Shown: piece after piece, positions 1 through 12,400 of the stretch | Layout: the number at the start of each line of letters is the position of its first letter | How positions within the stretch are numbered: the first letter of the stretch is position 1 | Origin: Eleusine coracana subsp. coracana | Lineage: Eukaryota > Streptophyta > Magnoliopsida > Poales > Poaceae | Length of the DNA: 64,000 nucleotides | Direction: 5' to 3' | Assembly: GCA_032690845.1 (NCBI GenBank) | Contig: CM064417.1 | Coordinates: 31,316,432 to 31,380,431 of the forward strand | Position numbers and translations under genes: made by a program | The notes under the pieces: model-generated | Database searches by the model: none | What the model saw: only the letters and a program-made list of their open reading frames with translations | What the model was told of the DNA's origin: nothing

Positions 1-765
1 ACTCCTCCGATCACCGTATCCTATGGCGACCTCACCGTAATGTCAATGACACCACTTGAGTTCTAGCCAATTCTCCTCCTCAATGGATCACCGTACCTTA
101 CGACGACCTCACCATAAGGTCTCCAGGGAGTACCAGAAAATGACTTCCTTCTTCTTGACTCATGGTATCTTACGATGACTTCTAGTCCAGAGACTCTGCC
201 CCTTTTGTACAACTCCTGACATTCACCATACCTTATGGTGTGTACAGGAGCATTTCTCGATGGATCCTATGGCGACCTCACCGTACCTTACAGTGACTTG
301 TCCCGAAGCTGAAACTTGTTGTCCTCTTGACTCGTCTCCAAGCTTCCAAGCCTTGACCAATCCTTTTCCACTTCCACTCTAAGTGTCCTAGAGATTTACT
401 TGAGCATCCCAACACTCTAACCCTAGAGAAGCCTAAGAGAATGACTCATGCCCTCTTGATAGTCCGGTGTTTCCTATGGACTCAAGCCTACACACTAGCC
501 AAGTGATCACACACACTTGGACCTAGCCGTCCTTAGCCTTGATCCATCTCCATCACTGCAACTCTTCATCAAGATCTCCATAACACTCCACCGAGTCCTC
601 CATTGATCATCAAGGCGACATTCACCATATTCATGTTTGAGTTAATAGTTTGTTCTACATCCATAACACTAGATGTAGGCATTAGTAACCATTTCATGTT
701 GTTACTCAATCACCAAAACATTCATACCTTGGGGTATCCAAACACCAATAGTCATTAAGCTTACA
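1..765 (-). mobile_element. Sirevirus LTR fragment, minus orientation
   Basis: Positions 320-765 resemble 33425-33864 closely, sharing stretches around TCCTATGGACTCAA, CCTTAGCCTTGATCCATCTC and CACCAAAACATTCATAC. Both end in the inverted LTR start GCTTACA (765 here, 33864 there). Positions 1-320 are filled with spaced copies of a motif like CACCGTACCTTACGGTGA. By position this corresponds to the palindrome-rich cis-regulatory part of Sirevirus LTRs. The fragment is cut by the window edge. The family assignment rests on shared sequence with the gag-linked LTR at 26213-27324. Confidence 0.7.
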
Positions 766-778
766 AATGTGAGACGCT

Positions 779-1611
779 TCAGCTCCTAGTGCAGTCAGCT
801 TGTTGTACCTTTTTTCGTTGACCAACCAAACATACTACTTTTGTGGTTTGAAGGAAGTCCACCCTTTGCATTTTTTGAGTGTCGTTGATGGATACAACAC
901 TTGGGTATCTCAAATTGTTTGTGTGATGCCAGACATAAAAAATATGGGTACATGGAAGTCCCTGTTGCTCCATCTTAAGACAACTGCACCTAATTGATGT
1001 TCCAAATTGATATAACATTCCACAATAAACACAAGTTTCTTGTTCACATTGCATGTTAAAATAAATCATTGTATTTTCGTACCTACTATTGTCTCATATA
1101 TCTAAAACTCATCAACCTTGCCTATCTCTTCTCTCACAGTGTTGAGGTTAGCGGGAGTAAAAATATGAGAAGCAGTCACTTCAATGTCTTTGTTATTCAG
1201 TTTTAGGAACTGGCCGTGACTATGAAGCAACACAGTCATCATGAGCCTCAGTCTCAAGAAGTCGACAAACACAACTATCGTGGTGCTCAACGAAGTCAAG
1301 CAATGAAGAGACACGAAGCATCATGATATCTAGGTGTCTGTGGAGACTTGAATTTAGTCTTTCACTTCTTTGGTTACTTTTTGTATGAAGAAAATTCTTG
1401 CCATATTGGTATGCAGAAGCCGATAACATTTTAATCTTATGATCATTTCCAACCATCCTTTGTTCTTAGCAGTCAGGTGTTTTGCAACAAACGTTTTCCA
1501 CATTTCATGAAACGACTTAGTTGTTCTACCACCATACATAGTTTTCTGAACAACTTCTAGGATTTGTAGTGCAAATGTTTTGGAATATTTTTCTACAAAT
1601 ACCATGAACAT
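779..1611 (-). pseudogene. FAR1/MULE-type transposase-like pseudogene fragment
   Basis: Read on the minus strand in several frames, this stretch gives the C-terminal half of a FAR1/FHY3-like (MULE-derived) protein. The order is a W-rich transposase tail (about 1354-1611), then an RSERLNSSLHRHLD segment matching the family's QRSESxN-type motif (about 1220-1456), then a SWIM zinc finger of pattern CxCxxxxxGxPCxH (about 940-990). In FAR1 proteins the SWIM finger follows the transposase domain, so the order fits. The frame is broken at least three times and the N-terminal half is missing, so it is not functional. It lies between two Sirevirus LTR fragments. It could be a Mutator-like element relic or a retrocopied host FAR1 gene; the sequence does not decide. 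Confidence 0.72.
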
Positions 1612-1663
1612 ATGAAGCGATTTACACCTGGAAACATCATTCTAATCACTTTCATTGCATTGT

Positions 1664-2359
1664 GTACAGATCGAAGGCGTATCGGGGGGGGGGGGGAGTG
1701 GAGGTTGAATCAATGAGCCGACCAACTAAATATTTGTCTCCATGCTCAATAATAGCAATCATTGTAACATAATAATTTTAGAATACCAAAAGCATACACA
1801 TGCTAGTGTTTATGATGCGAATGCGATGCGGAACCTAAGCCACACTAGCCCAAGCCACAAGTCAACCTATCAACTATAGTATACAATTGCAGAATAGTAA
1901 AGAGGGGTCAAGGAATGTTCATGATTTTTTTCCAAAGTATCAAAAGGATGTCGCCTTCTCCTAGTCATTATTGGACCACTCACACCAGAGTGCCAGTCCC
2001 TCTCGCTACACCAAGCGGAGTCCTCGCACATGAGCCCACAATCACTCTAAATGAAGATACAGTCGCATAACCGCTGCCACCAAGGTACAAGCTCGCCTCC
2101 CTCGAGAACTTGCCGCACTCCAAATGCAAGCACGAGTGCTCTCTCTTGATGCTCCTTTCAATGGCGAGCTCAAACCATGTACAACGTGCGACAACCTTCA
2201 CAACCGATCATGATAGACTCAATGAATGACATCTAACCGGTCTATGTCTCATCATAGACCAAGAGTAACAGCCTAGGACACACTCTGAAGGACACCATAG
2301 ACTCAGATGTGTATGGATGCTCAAGTTACTCTTCACTCTAGCACCGCATAAAAGTACCT
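1664..2359 (-). mobile_element. Sirevirus LTR 3' part, minus orientation
   Basis: Reading along the plus strand, this matches 25522-26190 block by block. Shared blocks are the start TGTACAGATCGAAGGC followed by a G-run, CATGCTAGTGTT, GCGGAATAGTAAAGAG, the gene-like block ending CTCGAGAACTTGCCG, and CATAGACCAAGAGTAACA. The same sequence in reverse complement forms the end of the LTR at 27324. It abuts another minus-oriented LTR at 2360. Confidence 0.72.
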
Positions 2360-4340
2360 TGATGTCGCCTAGAGGGTGGAGGTGAATAGGCAATTAAAAC
2401 AAATTTGCAGCATATAAAATAGATAAGTTCAGACATGAGCCATTCTAGTCACCTAGGGTTGGCGTCCTAGGCCAGACTACACGACGGGAAGGTGTATAAA
2501 ATCATGTTTTTTAACAATCTAAATATAAATCGGCTCCTACCAAGTTATTCTAAACATATATGTGAGCAAATACACTGAATAAATTAAACTAATAACAAAT
2601 ATAATGATAGAATAATTCGGTGTAATAAAATCAAGCACAATAGTGAAGAACTATGCTACACAGATATAGATACATGTATCGGTATTCGGCAGATACGGAT
2701 ACGTTGATACGTCATTTTTCTAGAAAACCTGATACATAGATATGTTATACTTTTTTAAAAAATAAAAAAATATAATGTGAGCTATAATATAGGCTTACAA
2801 ACCTAGCAGGAGTTAAAAGTTCATATGACAAACCCAATTTAACATGACAAAACATTACACAAATGCTACAAATCATGTGAGGCTGGCAGGAGAGCCAGTA
2901 CACAACCAACCATCTGATGTGTTGGGGTTCATCCCATATTGGGCCTGAAAGTATCCCCTAACAGGCCAAACTGGCCCAATACATATCGGCTGAAGTATCC
3001 AATTTTTTACTATTTATTTTTATTCGGATACTTGATAGATACGTATCCAAGACGTATCTAATGCGTATCCATATCGGATACATATCCAAGTATTTGATAC
3101 GTTGCACCTTGAAGTATCTGTGTTTCATAGGTGAAGAACAAGGTAAAGAACTTGCAAACCAATTATGATACACGATGATTTATTTTCTGAAGTTCAGATT
3201 CTTCAAGAATCCTACGTCTTCGTTGAGGAGCTCCAAAGGGCCAGGTCTCTTTGAACCCAAATCCTCGCTGAGCCATCACAAAATTCAAGCTCGTGTTTTC
3301 TTCCTTCGTTTGATTCCTTCCCTTGCAGAGGTTAATCGAAACATTCACAAACTTTCTGAAGCTCACCACAAAGCTTGGGAGCTCACCGGGTGATGCCTTG
3401 TCGTCTAGGGGATTAATCCCCAAGAGTAACAAATGCCACCAAGATTATTTGCTATGAACTCAAGTGCTCAACAATGAAATTAGCTCTCTTTCACTCAATC
3501 TCTCACCAAATCTCACCCACACGGTCAAGCACTAAGCAATGGAGGGTGGACAGGTTGTTTCTTGGCTCAAAAGGGTATTTATTCGCTGTAGAACCGGCAG
3601 CCCACCATTGGGGACGAGGGGGGGGGGTATATATAGGAAGTTTTCAAAAATTAGCCGTTATGTTCTGTCAGTGGTCAACCTAGTCCAGGTGTGACAATCG
3701 TCCTAGTTCGGGCCAACCCAAAACAAAATCAATATTCTCGTTGTTGGTCCCTCAACCGTTCTAGTCCGGGTAACCCCGTCCTAGTCCGATTGATCCCAGA
3801 TCCCATTTTAGTACGGGTTTTGCCGTCCCAGTCCGAGTCAGGCGACAACAGAACCAAAATGGTTCTAGACCAGGCCGAGCCATCTTAGTCCGGGTCAGGC
3901 GACAACAGAACCAAAATTGTTCTGGACCAGACCGAGCCGTCCTAGTCCAGCAGGACCCATCCAAATCCGGGAGTACCAAGAAAAAATGGCATAACTTATG
4001 CTCCCGAAGTCCGATTTTGGTGATCTTGGGCTTTATGAAAAGATAATTCAGAGGGCTATCCATCCTCACAGGGAACAAGCCGCATATGAACCCAAAGGAA
4101 TGTTAAACTCTCACAAAAGTTTGTTAGATCATTTTAAGCACTAAGACATAAGCAAAGCTATCAACGTTGCATCCCTCTTGATAATACGACATTCATATAC
4201 TCAAAAGTAAATAAAAAACTATATCTATAGGAACACCTTCATATCATAATATTGCATTGTCTTGAGGGTTGCCAATGCATAAGAATTTCACCATTTGAAC
4301 ATTTAGTTATTGATCAACTATCGATAAACATAAATATCCA
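2360..4340 (-). mobile_element. Sirevirus LTR (element B type), minus orientation, interrupted by a MITE
   Basis: It starts TGATGTCGCCTAGAGGG, the inverted end of the LTR at 35414-37038 (which ends CCCTCTAGGCAACTTTCA). Shared blocks include TTGTTACTCTTGGGGATT (around 3420 against 36440) and the inverted ATCAAGAGGG/GTCGTACTAT block (around 4170 against 35610). Positions 3690-3960 hold repeated CTAGTCCGGG motifs matching the CCGGACTA array of the other copy. The left end is sharp, but the right end is only placed to about 30 bp. Removing the 488-bp MITE insertion leaves about 1.5 kb, close to the 1.6 kb of the intact copy. Confidence 0.75.
2651..3130. mobile_element. hAT-like MITE with perfect 8-bp TSD
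   Basis: The 480-bp element has terminal inverted repeats. The left end is CTATGCTACACAGATA and the right end, inverted, is CTATGAAACACAGATA. It is flanked on both sides by GTGAAGAA (2643-2650 and 3131-3138). An 8-bp duplication fits the hAT superfamily, although Mutator elements make 8-9 bp duplications too. Both arms carry many GATACGTATCC-like words and can fold on each other. There is no coding capacity. It is inserted in a minus-oriented Sirevirus LTR. Confidence 0.85.
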
Positions 4341-5540
4341 ACATTATTATACATTTGCCTTGAGCATGTCCAGTTGAGATTTAAGATTTGATGTTCATCA
4401 ACTCATGAAGTGTGACCGCAATCTTTCCTTTTAATTGAGCACATCCACATGATATTTTGGGTTTGTTCATCAACTCGTCAAGTGTATGTGACCATTTCCA
4501 TTTGTTCATTCCACTTAACGTTCTTCAACATGTGAAATTCAACTATTGCTCTTACTTTCAATTTTACTTGATGTGATTAAACCCGTGGATATCATCTTCT
4601 TTCATTTTACATTTCAAGCATTCTTCAAATGAGTATTGTAGGTAATTCATAGCTTCACATGGCATTGCATGGTTCATCGCGCTAAGTCTTCACTTGCTCT
4701 TCACCATTGCCTTCGGTGTCCTTCAGCATCAATCCTCTTGCTTGTCCTTCACCCTTGCACATGGTCTGTCGCAGCCAAGTCTTGCTCAACTTTCACCGCT
4801 TTCCATATAATACTACTTTATATCCCTCATCATCAATATGCTCACTATTATTTTAATAACCAAATTGATATATTCATTTTCTCACGTGTCTTGATTTTCT
4901 TCTTGCAATAGTCACTTGGAAACCATCATTCAATAAATTTTATTTCAATTCTTCTCACATCACATGTTGATATCATGAACCAATTGATTTCCAATTACCT
5001 ATGTTGTTACTTGATCTCTAAGCATATGATGTGTCTTTATATTTATTCACAAGTGTTGATTATATCCTTCATCAACACGTTGCACACTACTATCCTTGAT
5101 TAAGCATCTTTGTTAAATGCCTTATAGGGACAACCATATTGTCATCAATCCATAAGCTTTTCGTGTTGATTTTCTACTTCAAATTTATCAAACAATTTCA
5201 TCAAATAATTATTAAGTCAATTATATTGTCATCAATCCACAAAGCTTGTCCATATTGACCGTCAACTATCAACCTTCTTGTTCGATGTCATAGCTTGACC
5301 TTTTGCTTGATGCCAGAACACAACTTATTATGCAAACTCACAAACTCATATAAAAAGTTAGTTCCAGCAACCATTGTCATCTATCACCAAAACTCGCCAT
5401 TAATCCAAGGCTAGAGACCTCTTTCGCTACAAAATATGCAATCTACTAAGTATTGTCTTTTTCTCTCCTTAGCTCTCTCTCATTTTCCTCTGCTCTGAAA
5501 ATGGTAAGAGAGGTATTCAAGATCCCAACAATAACTTTAA
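4341..5540. other. AT-rich region without a recognisable gene
   Basis: I see no coding region or RNA gene. Two short imperfect direct repeats occur: a TTCATCAACTC...AAGTGT...GTGACC word near 4393 and 4470, and ATTGTCATCAATCCA near 5139 and 5229. It is probably old repeat sequence. Confidence 0.5.
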
Positions 5541-5841
5541 GACCGTGTTTGGATTTTTCCAGTTTTTAAGAAACTGGAGGGCCTCTAAACAAGCTAGTTT
5601 TTATGTCAGTTTTTATAAACCAAATTATGAGTTTATAATAAACCCATTATCAGACTTAACCCAGCTAATGTTAGTTTTTATCTCATTCCAATATAACTAA
5701 CTACTAAAAAGCTAGTTTGTAGATTATCAAAACTAAGATCCAAACATCCCCACTTAGTTTTTTTTATTTATAAACCATAGTTTCTAGAAACTGAAAATAA
5801 AAATCAGTTTTTAAAAAACTATAGTGGATCCAAACAGGACC
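5541..5841. mobile_element. Tourist-like MITE
   Basis: The 301-bp element has ends GACCGTGTTTGGAT and, inverted, GGTCCTGTTTGGAT. It is flanked by TAA at 5538-5540 and 5842-5844, the 3-bp target typical of PIF/Harbinger-derived MITEs. The arms share AGTTTTTA-rich self-complementary stretches. It lies about 640 bp beyond the stop codon of the OSCA1 gene. Confidence 0.75.
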
Positions 5842-5844
5842 TAA

Positions 5845-6479
5845 ATAGGCTTACAACTAATTGCTATTACTTCCACAAAACAACTTGTTGGACGTACAAA
5901 CCAATTTGTCCGGTCCGTCCAAACCGTACTGTTCGATCATCACCTGATGCTCCTTCAAAACCGTTGCACAACTGTTTTTGTATAGACGGGGCTCAATTTG
6001 CAAAGTTGAAAACAAGAAGTCAAAAATAGAACCTATTATACAATTGCTCCAAAATTTATTAGTCTGTTGCTTTAAGATTCATGCAAAGTTAAAAAGAGGT
6101 GCACCGAAGCACTTCTCTTACTATAAACTCACACCCAAATACTTGCAAAATGTGAAGTTTATAATTTTAAAATTACACCGTTTTTTATCCCTAGAAGAGG
6201 CAACATATCTCCAGGCATACATGTGAAAACACAGTAAAATCCATGACCAACTCAATCAAGGTTTGGAGCAAACTATGGTAAACCGTCGACTGCACAGAAA
6301 ACCAGACTGAAACCAGAATTTCGGACAGCTCCGGAAATCCCAACGATAAACTTTATGACGGACGGCCACCACACATGCACATTAAATCAGCTATCACTCG
6401 TTCATGTAACTAGATGTATATAGAAGCGTTATGTCCTTTACTTAATTTACATTGCAAAACATCAGACTGAGACACTGAT
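5845..6479. other. 3' flank and UTR of the OSCA1 gene
   Basis: No gene is seen. The part nearest 6479 must hold the 3' UTR of the minus-strand channel gene. No strong AATAAA signal is obvious, so the poly(A) site is not placed. Confidence 0.45.
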
Positions 6480-9400
6480 CTATAGCCGCTGATCATTTAC
6501 AATTTCAGGTAAAGAAGGGGACTCCGAACCATTGTATTTACTTGGGACAGGGGTGTTTCGCCTGGATTGCCGCTTTGTTGCCACGAGAACTTCTGGCTCT
6601 GGTTCATCTGCGATGGAAAATTTCTCATCATCATCATCACTTTTGAACACAGGGTGGATGTAAGCATTCATCAGATATCCTTTGAGATCAAATCCTGGGT
6701 CTCTTGCACGTTCTAAGGTATCCTTCTTCATTGCTTCCTGGAAAAGAAATTAATATATTAGCAATCTAACTGTGCCCATGGTAAAGATTGTTTACGTCAT
6801 CCACTAGACATCCTGCACGATGCAGTGGAGAAGAAAAAAAAAATACACTAGTAAAATAAACTGATGTTAGATTTGTTAGCTAGGTTTGTAATTTGTTCCT
6901 GGATTAAAAAAAAATAGCATTGTTGACTTTAGTTCAACAATGCAATATATCCGAGAACATCACTACTTTTTCATACTCTGCCCACCATTTTCAACCTAGC
7001 GTTTGTTGATTGCACTAAAGAGGATACCTTAGGGTTACCAATTTGCACCCCAACCATCCAACTCAGTAGCCAATTACTGGCAGACCAAGGTCAATACGGA
7101 AAAGAAGCAATGATAAATAAATAAAAATTATGGTGATCCTGGCTACAATTGATGAGGTCTTACCAATGAAATTTCAATTTATATGGGATTTATGCCTAAT
7201 TCCTAATCCGTTTTATATAGTTTTAGATGCAACACCATTAATGTAAGCTAAAAGAAGCATGGTCAAAATTCCAATTTGAAAATGAAAGTTACCTGTAATG
7301 GACATTTCACAAAAGTAGGTTCGTAGCGGTTCTTGCAGTATTTGTGGAAATAAAAGGTCACTACAGGAAGAACAAGGAGCACTGGTGTTGACTGGCCAGC
7401 GCCTTTTGTGCTAAGCAATCCAAGGAGAAGCAGCTGTGATACGATCAATGCCGTGATTATACGTCCATGAACACTTGGCCAAAATGCTGCTGCGCTCTCA
7501 TATTCTTGATTGTACACATTTATTATCTGGAAAAGCATAAAAATTGTCTAAAATTTAAACCAGGGCAACATATGATAAACTTGCAATTCAGTCCATAGTC
7601 AAATGCTTGCAAAAGTAAATTACAAGCATATAAGAATTGTAAGCTATGAAAAAAAAGACTCGACCAGGGGGAGAGACGTCCCCCTGATTTTTGTCTTAAG
7701 GTGCCGCAACTCGAATCCGGGTCGGGAGCGCACGCAACCTTTGCGGGGGCGCTCTAACTGGTACTCCAGGAGGGTCTTGGCATATGTAAGCTATGCTCTT
7801 GGTAAAGTATTATGGCCCCAAAATACTAGGTACATATGCAATGGTAAGAAATGTATACAATAGGAATGCCAATGCCAAGCAACTAAAAGATCAGTTGTGG
7901 CAGAGAACCTTACCTGGTGCCGGTATACAAGGTATGCAAACCCAAAGAATATCAATATGAATGGAAGCAAGAATGGAGTCACCACAGCATAAACAAGTCC
8001 AAGTAAGAAATAGAGCTGAATTTGAGGTTCATTTGAATCAAAACCAATACTTCCAGGATCCATTGCCGCTTCTCGATCTTTCTCAGTCTTGACCAGAAAA
8101 AAGTTTTTCAAGTGGAAGAGTACCAATGGCTTCAATCTTAATATTTCACCAGCTACCCCAGCCCAACCATCAACCATAATATATGTTATAAAAAAGGTTG
8201 CTTTCATTGGAATTGCTACACCAATCGTCTTTGGTATTCTGTAAAATACAAAGTTTAAAAGGATAATCAAAGGAGTTATTATCATAATTTTTCAAATATG
8301 AAATATAATATGCAAAACCTTCAAAACTAATTCCAAACGACTAGCAAAGAAAAATCCACTGAAAACATTGTGTCAATAAAATAATGTATGCGTGCCTGTG
8401 TGCCAGTAAAAAGTGTGCCATTTTTAGTTCATGAAATTCAACAACTAAAATATGATACACTGTAAAAGTCCCGAGTATTTCAAACAGGATAACCCAGCTT
8501 CTACTATCTAACAAAGCTAGGGTGGACATCTCCTATGTAATCAACAATCACACTAGTTCCACCTAAGTGCAGCATGGACATAATGAATGATTTGTTAAAC
8601 ATGAAATTACACTAGAGCATCTTTAAGTTAACAATAAAGACAACACTGATGGACCACTGAAAAAGATAATCAAAAATAAGTAGGACATACTCATTTGCTG
8701 ACTGATGCATATATGTCTTGAGCTGCTCCAAAGCAGATCCTGCAATAATGCTAGCCAGAAACACATTGAAGAATAAGAAGATATAATACTTGGATGCAGA
8801 TCTTCTCTCAAGCGAAGATATTGACGTCAATCCTTCAAACTTAGACATGAACATCAATATGCTTGGGAGCAATATAAGAAAGATCTTCAAAGCAATCCCA
8901 GGAAGGAAACCTTGGATGAATGATTTGACAGTAGGCCTGAGCAACATAGTTAAGTTAAAAATATAAGAAATCAGGAAATTTGGTTACAAGAAAGACAAGC
9001 ATACCAATCTGGTGCTCAAAGCTAACTTTTTGACAGAAATTTGTTTTGTCCCTTTGAAGTTAGTTATCATCAGTCAAGTGACAGAACGTATGGGGCAGAA
9101 GTGAAATAAATGACAACTATTTTGGGTTTCACCGAACTGTTGGGTGGAGCAAAGTGGCAGAAATAGACAAGTTCAAAACACATGAATCTTAAAACTGACT
9201 CAGGATCATAATGCAAATAACACAAGTAGAAACGATATATATGCAAATGCATAGGTGATTGGAATTATATTGATAGGGTCAACAAAATATATAACCCACA
9301 AGGAAACAATCTAGATTAATACAAACAAGTTACAACATATGCAATTATTTTGTACCATAAAACATTACATCAAAGCCATACCAAAAATGTGCAGCTGAAC

Positions 9401-12400
9401 ATAGAAATTATGCTTCTAAATGATTCTATGGTTCATGCAGGTAGCTGCATATTGATAGGCCACACAATTTACACTTGGTAATAGCAACTCGAAATTATAC
9501 CAGTCCGTCTTTCTCTTTTACTTTCATGAACAGTGTCAAATGCAATTCATAAGAAACAGTTCTCCAGAGTGTGAATTCAAACTATAGGTTCAATTAATAG
9601 GATATTGGAAGGCAGATTTTTCTTGGTTTTTCTTTCTAACAGACCTTGCTCTGTAACCAGTGCAGTTCATTTTTAATTTTTTGGCATTCATAACAGAGTA
9701 ATGATCAACTTATCTAATTAAATTCATTATTAAAGCAATGTATTTGCCTTTTTAACAAACAATATGTGCTATGTTAGATAGTGAACGTACTGCCAGATGA
9801 TGTATTCAAGTGGAAGTTTAACACCATGAATGTAGTACCGTAGAACTTCAGAAGAAAAATTACAGGAAGGAATGTGATGTTAAAGAACACATACATTTCA
9901 ATCAAAGGCTTCAGAAATGGAGCTGCCTTCTCGATCCCTTCAAGATTTGCAAGAGACTGAACAAATGCTATTGGGATCACATAAAAGAAGTTCAAGAAAA
10001 AGAATGACACTGCCACTATCAACCTCCGAACTGTGAGGTATACAAACGGAATAGACAAGTTATCCCAGTATACGTCACGAGGTTCTGGAGCCCATTCAGT
10101 CAACCAAACAGTTGGATTACTGGTTTGTTGTGTCTGAGCACAAACTGCTGCGCCCCACCGAGTTCGAAATGAAACAAAAGCTGCTGGCACGACTGATTTG
10201 GGGTCCTTTATGACCTTTTCACGCTCTTCTGCTTCCTAAATATCAGATGAGATAGTAAATCTGACAGTTTGTGTATTAGGTGCCCTTTTCTAATAATCCT
10301 TTTATTAAAAATAATATATATTAGTCAAATACATTGCTGGTGGAGTCATATCGACTTCGACTTCGATGCATGCAAAATGATTTAGCATAAAAGTCAGTTA
10401 TATGTTTCAGTGGTATAATCTACTTCGCTCAAATGTATGAGAATCCACTTCTGGAAACGATCACATACAGCCCATTATACTTAATACATGTGCATGTTTA
10501 AAATAAAATTACAATTTGTTAGACATCTCTAATGCCTTCTATTCAAAACTTTGGTTATTACCAGGCCCTACTAAATAAAATGTTTTAGATCCTTCAATTT
10601 TTGCAATGATATGATAAAATACAAGTGTATAATCCACTAAAGAACGAGCATGGAGCAGACAGTGTGACTCACTTCGTTCTCTACCCTCTCAATTTCTGAT
10701 GTGTAGTAGTCAATAGCATCCACAGTAGAACCAAAACATCCAAGAAAGCCAGTCTGAATTAAAAGAGAGCAATGCAAAAGAATTAGAATGACAAGGAAAA
10801 ACATTTCATTTTGATTGACTGTAAGAAACTATATGAACAAGTATACAGATATGGTTTATATTTGTGGTAACCTTGGTAGTAGGCCTTTTAGATGTGTTTC
10901 GTTCAAACTTGAGCTGATAGTAGTCAAGCCAATTCTGAAGCTTGTTCTTCTCTTTGACCAATTTAGCAAGCTTATTTGCATTGTAAACAGCCTACAAAAG
11001 AAGAGCATGGCTCATACTACTTTACAAAAAAGGTGCAGATATAGGTAATATATTATACTATAAAAGGAATCCTGCATTTGTATGAAAATGGAGTTACCAA
11101 ACATAGTAATTGGAGTGATGGCATGAAAAAAAACAAGAAAATTTGTAGAGCAAAACAAAGATCAAAGTATCTATGTTTACCTGATGAGTTAGGTAGTGAT
11201 CAGGATGATTCACAAGAAAGAAATGTTCAACAAGTTCACTGATTGATTCATCTGGATCCGGGGGTACATTACGCACAAGAACCTAAAAGGTTCTCAATGG
11301 TTACTTATATTCCATGAGTCATAATCAAAACAGCAAAAATCACTTGCTCAGGTTCTTTTAAATTTTAAAATACAAATTTTACGACAAAGAATTTGTGAAA
11401 AGCATCTGCAATGCATAATTTAGCTGATTACTATAAGATGTTTTCTCAAGAACATTTTATGTATTTCTTTTAAACATTTTCTCTTTGAAAATCAATAGCA
11501 TAACCTGCACATTTAGTTTAAGATTTTTACACAATGAGCATAAAAAAACAACATTTTGTTAACTGATAAGTTGATTGGAAAGGACACTGAACTGGACACA
11601 ATCTATTGAATTATATGAAGTAAAACGGAATATCACAATCATACCGTGAACTGGTCTGGTCTCCGTTTCTCCGATGCCAGAAATCGCAGTCTCATTTTTG
11701 CAACTATTTCATATTCACGCAGTAGAACATAGCAGGTCCAAAATGTGAAAGCATAAGCCATGGCCAAGTGGGCTATAAACCTTCATAAAAAAAAGGTTAA
11801 ATAAACACTCCTGAGCTTCTGTAAATAATTCTCTTCTCCTATTAATGAAATGATGCGCAATTCTCTTGCGCGTTCGAGAAAAAAAGAAAAACAAAAGAAA
11901 AAAAAACACTCCTGAGCAGCCATGGTAAACTCAAACAACAATGCCCAATTTAAATGACGTGGAGTACTGTTAAACTGCAAATATTTGCAACTAAGCATCT
12001 GAACCTTTTTCCCATTTCAACTGCTTTAGCTTGAATTATTTCTAAATGCAAAGCTATCTAACTCATTGTTGATTGTGAGTTTTGGATCATACGTTTCCTC
12101 CAAGAAATCTACTATATTTTCTCCATTGAAATAAGTTCCTATGAGGCAGAGTAACAATAAGAATTGTGAAGTCCCAAGTGCCATCCATATATCTCGCTAA
12201 CTTCAAATTCATATTTTTTCGGAGTCATGGAAAACGATAGCAGGAAATGGTCAGCCAAGTTGCACTTCTATCTCAGCCAACCCATAAACTACATCATGTA
12301 AATTTCTGAGTACTTTAAATTTTGAATCATGCTTGAGGAGTGAATAATTGTTCAAGCGAGAAGCGGAATAATTACATGCCAACCTTTTTGAACCAATAGG

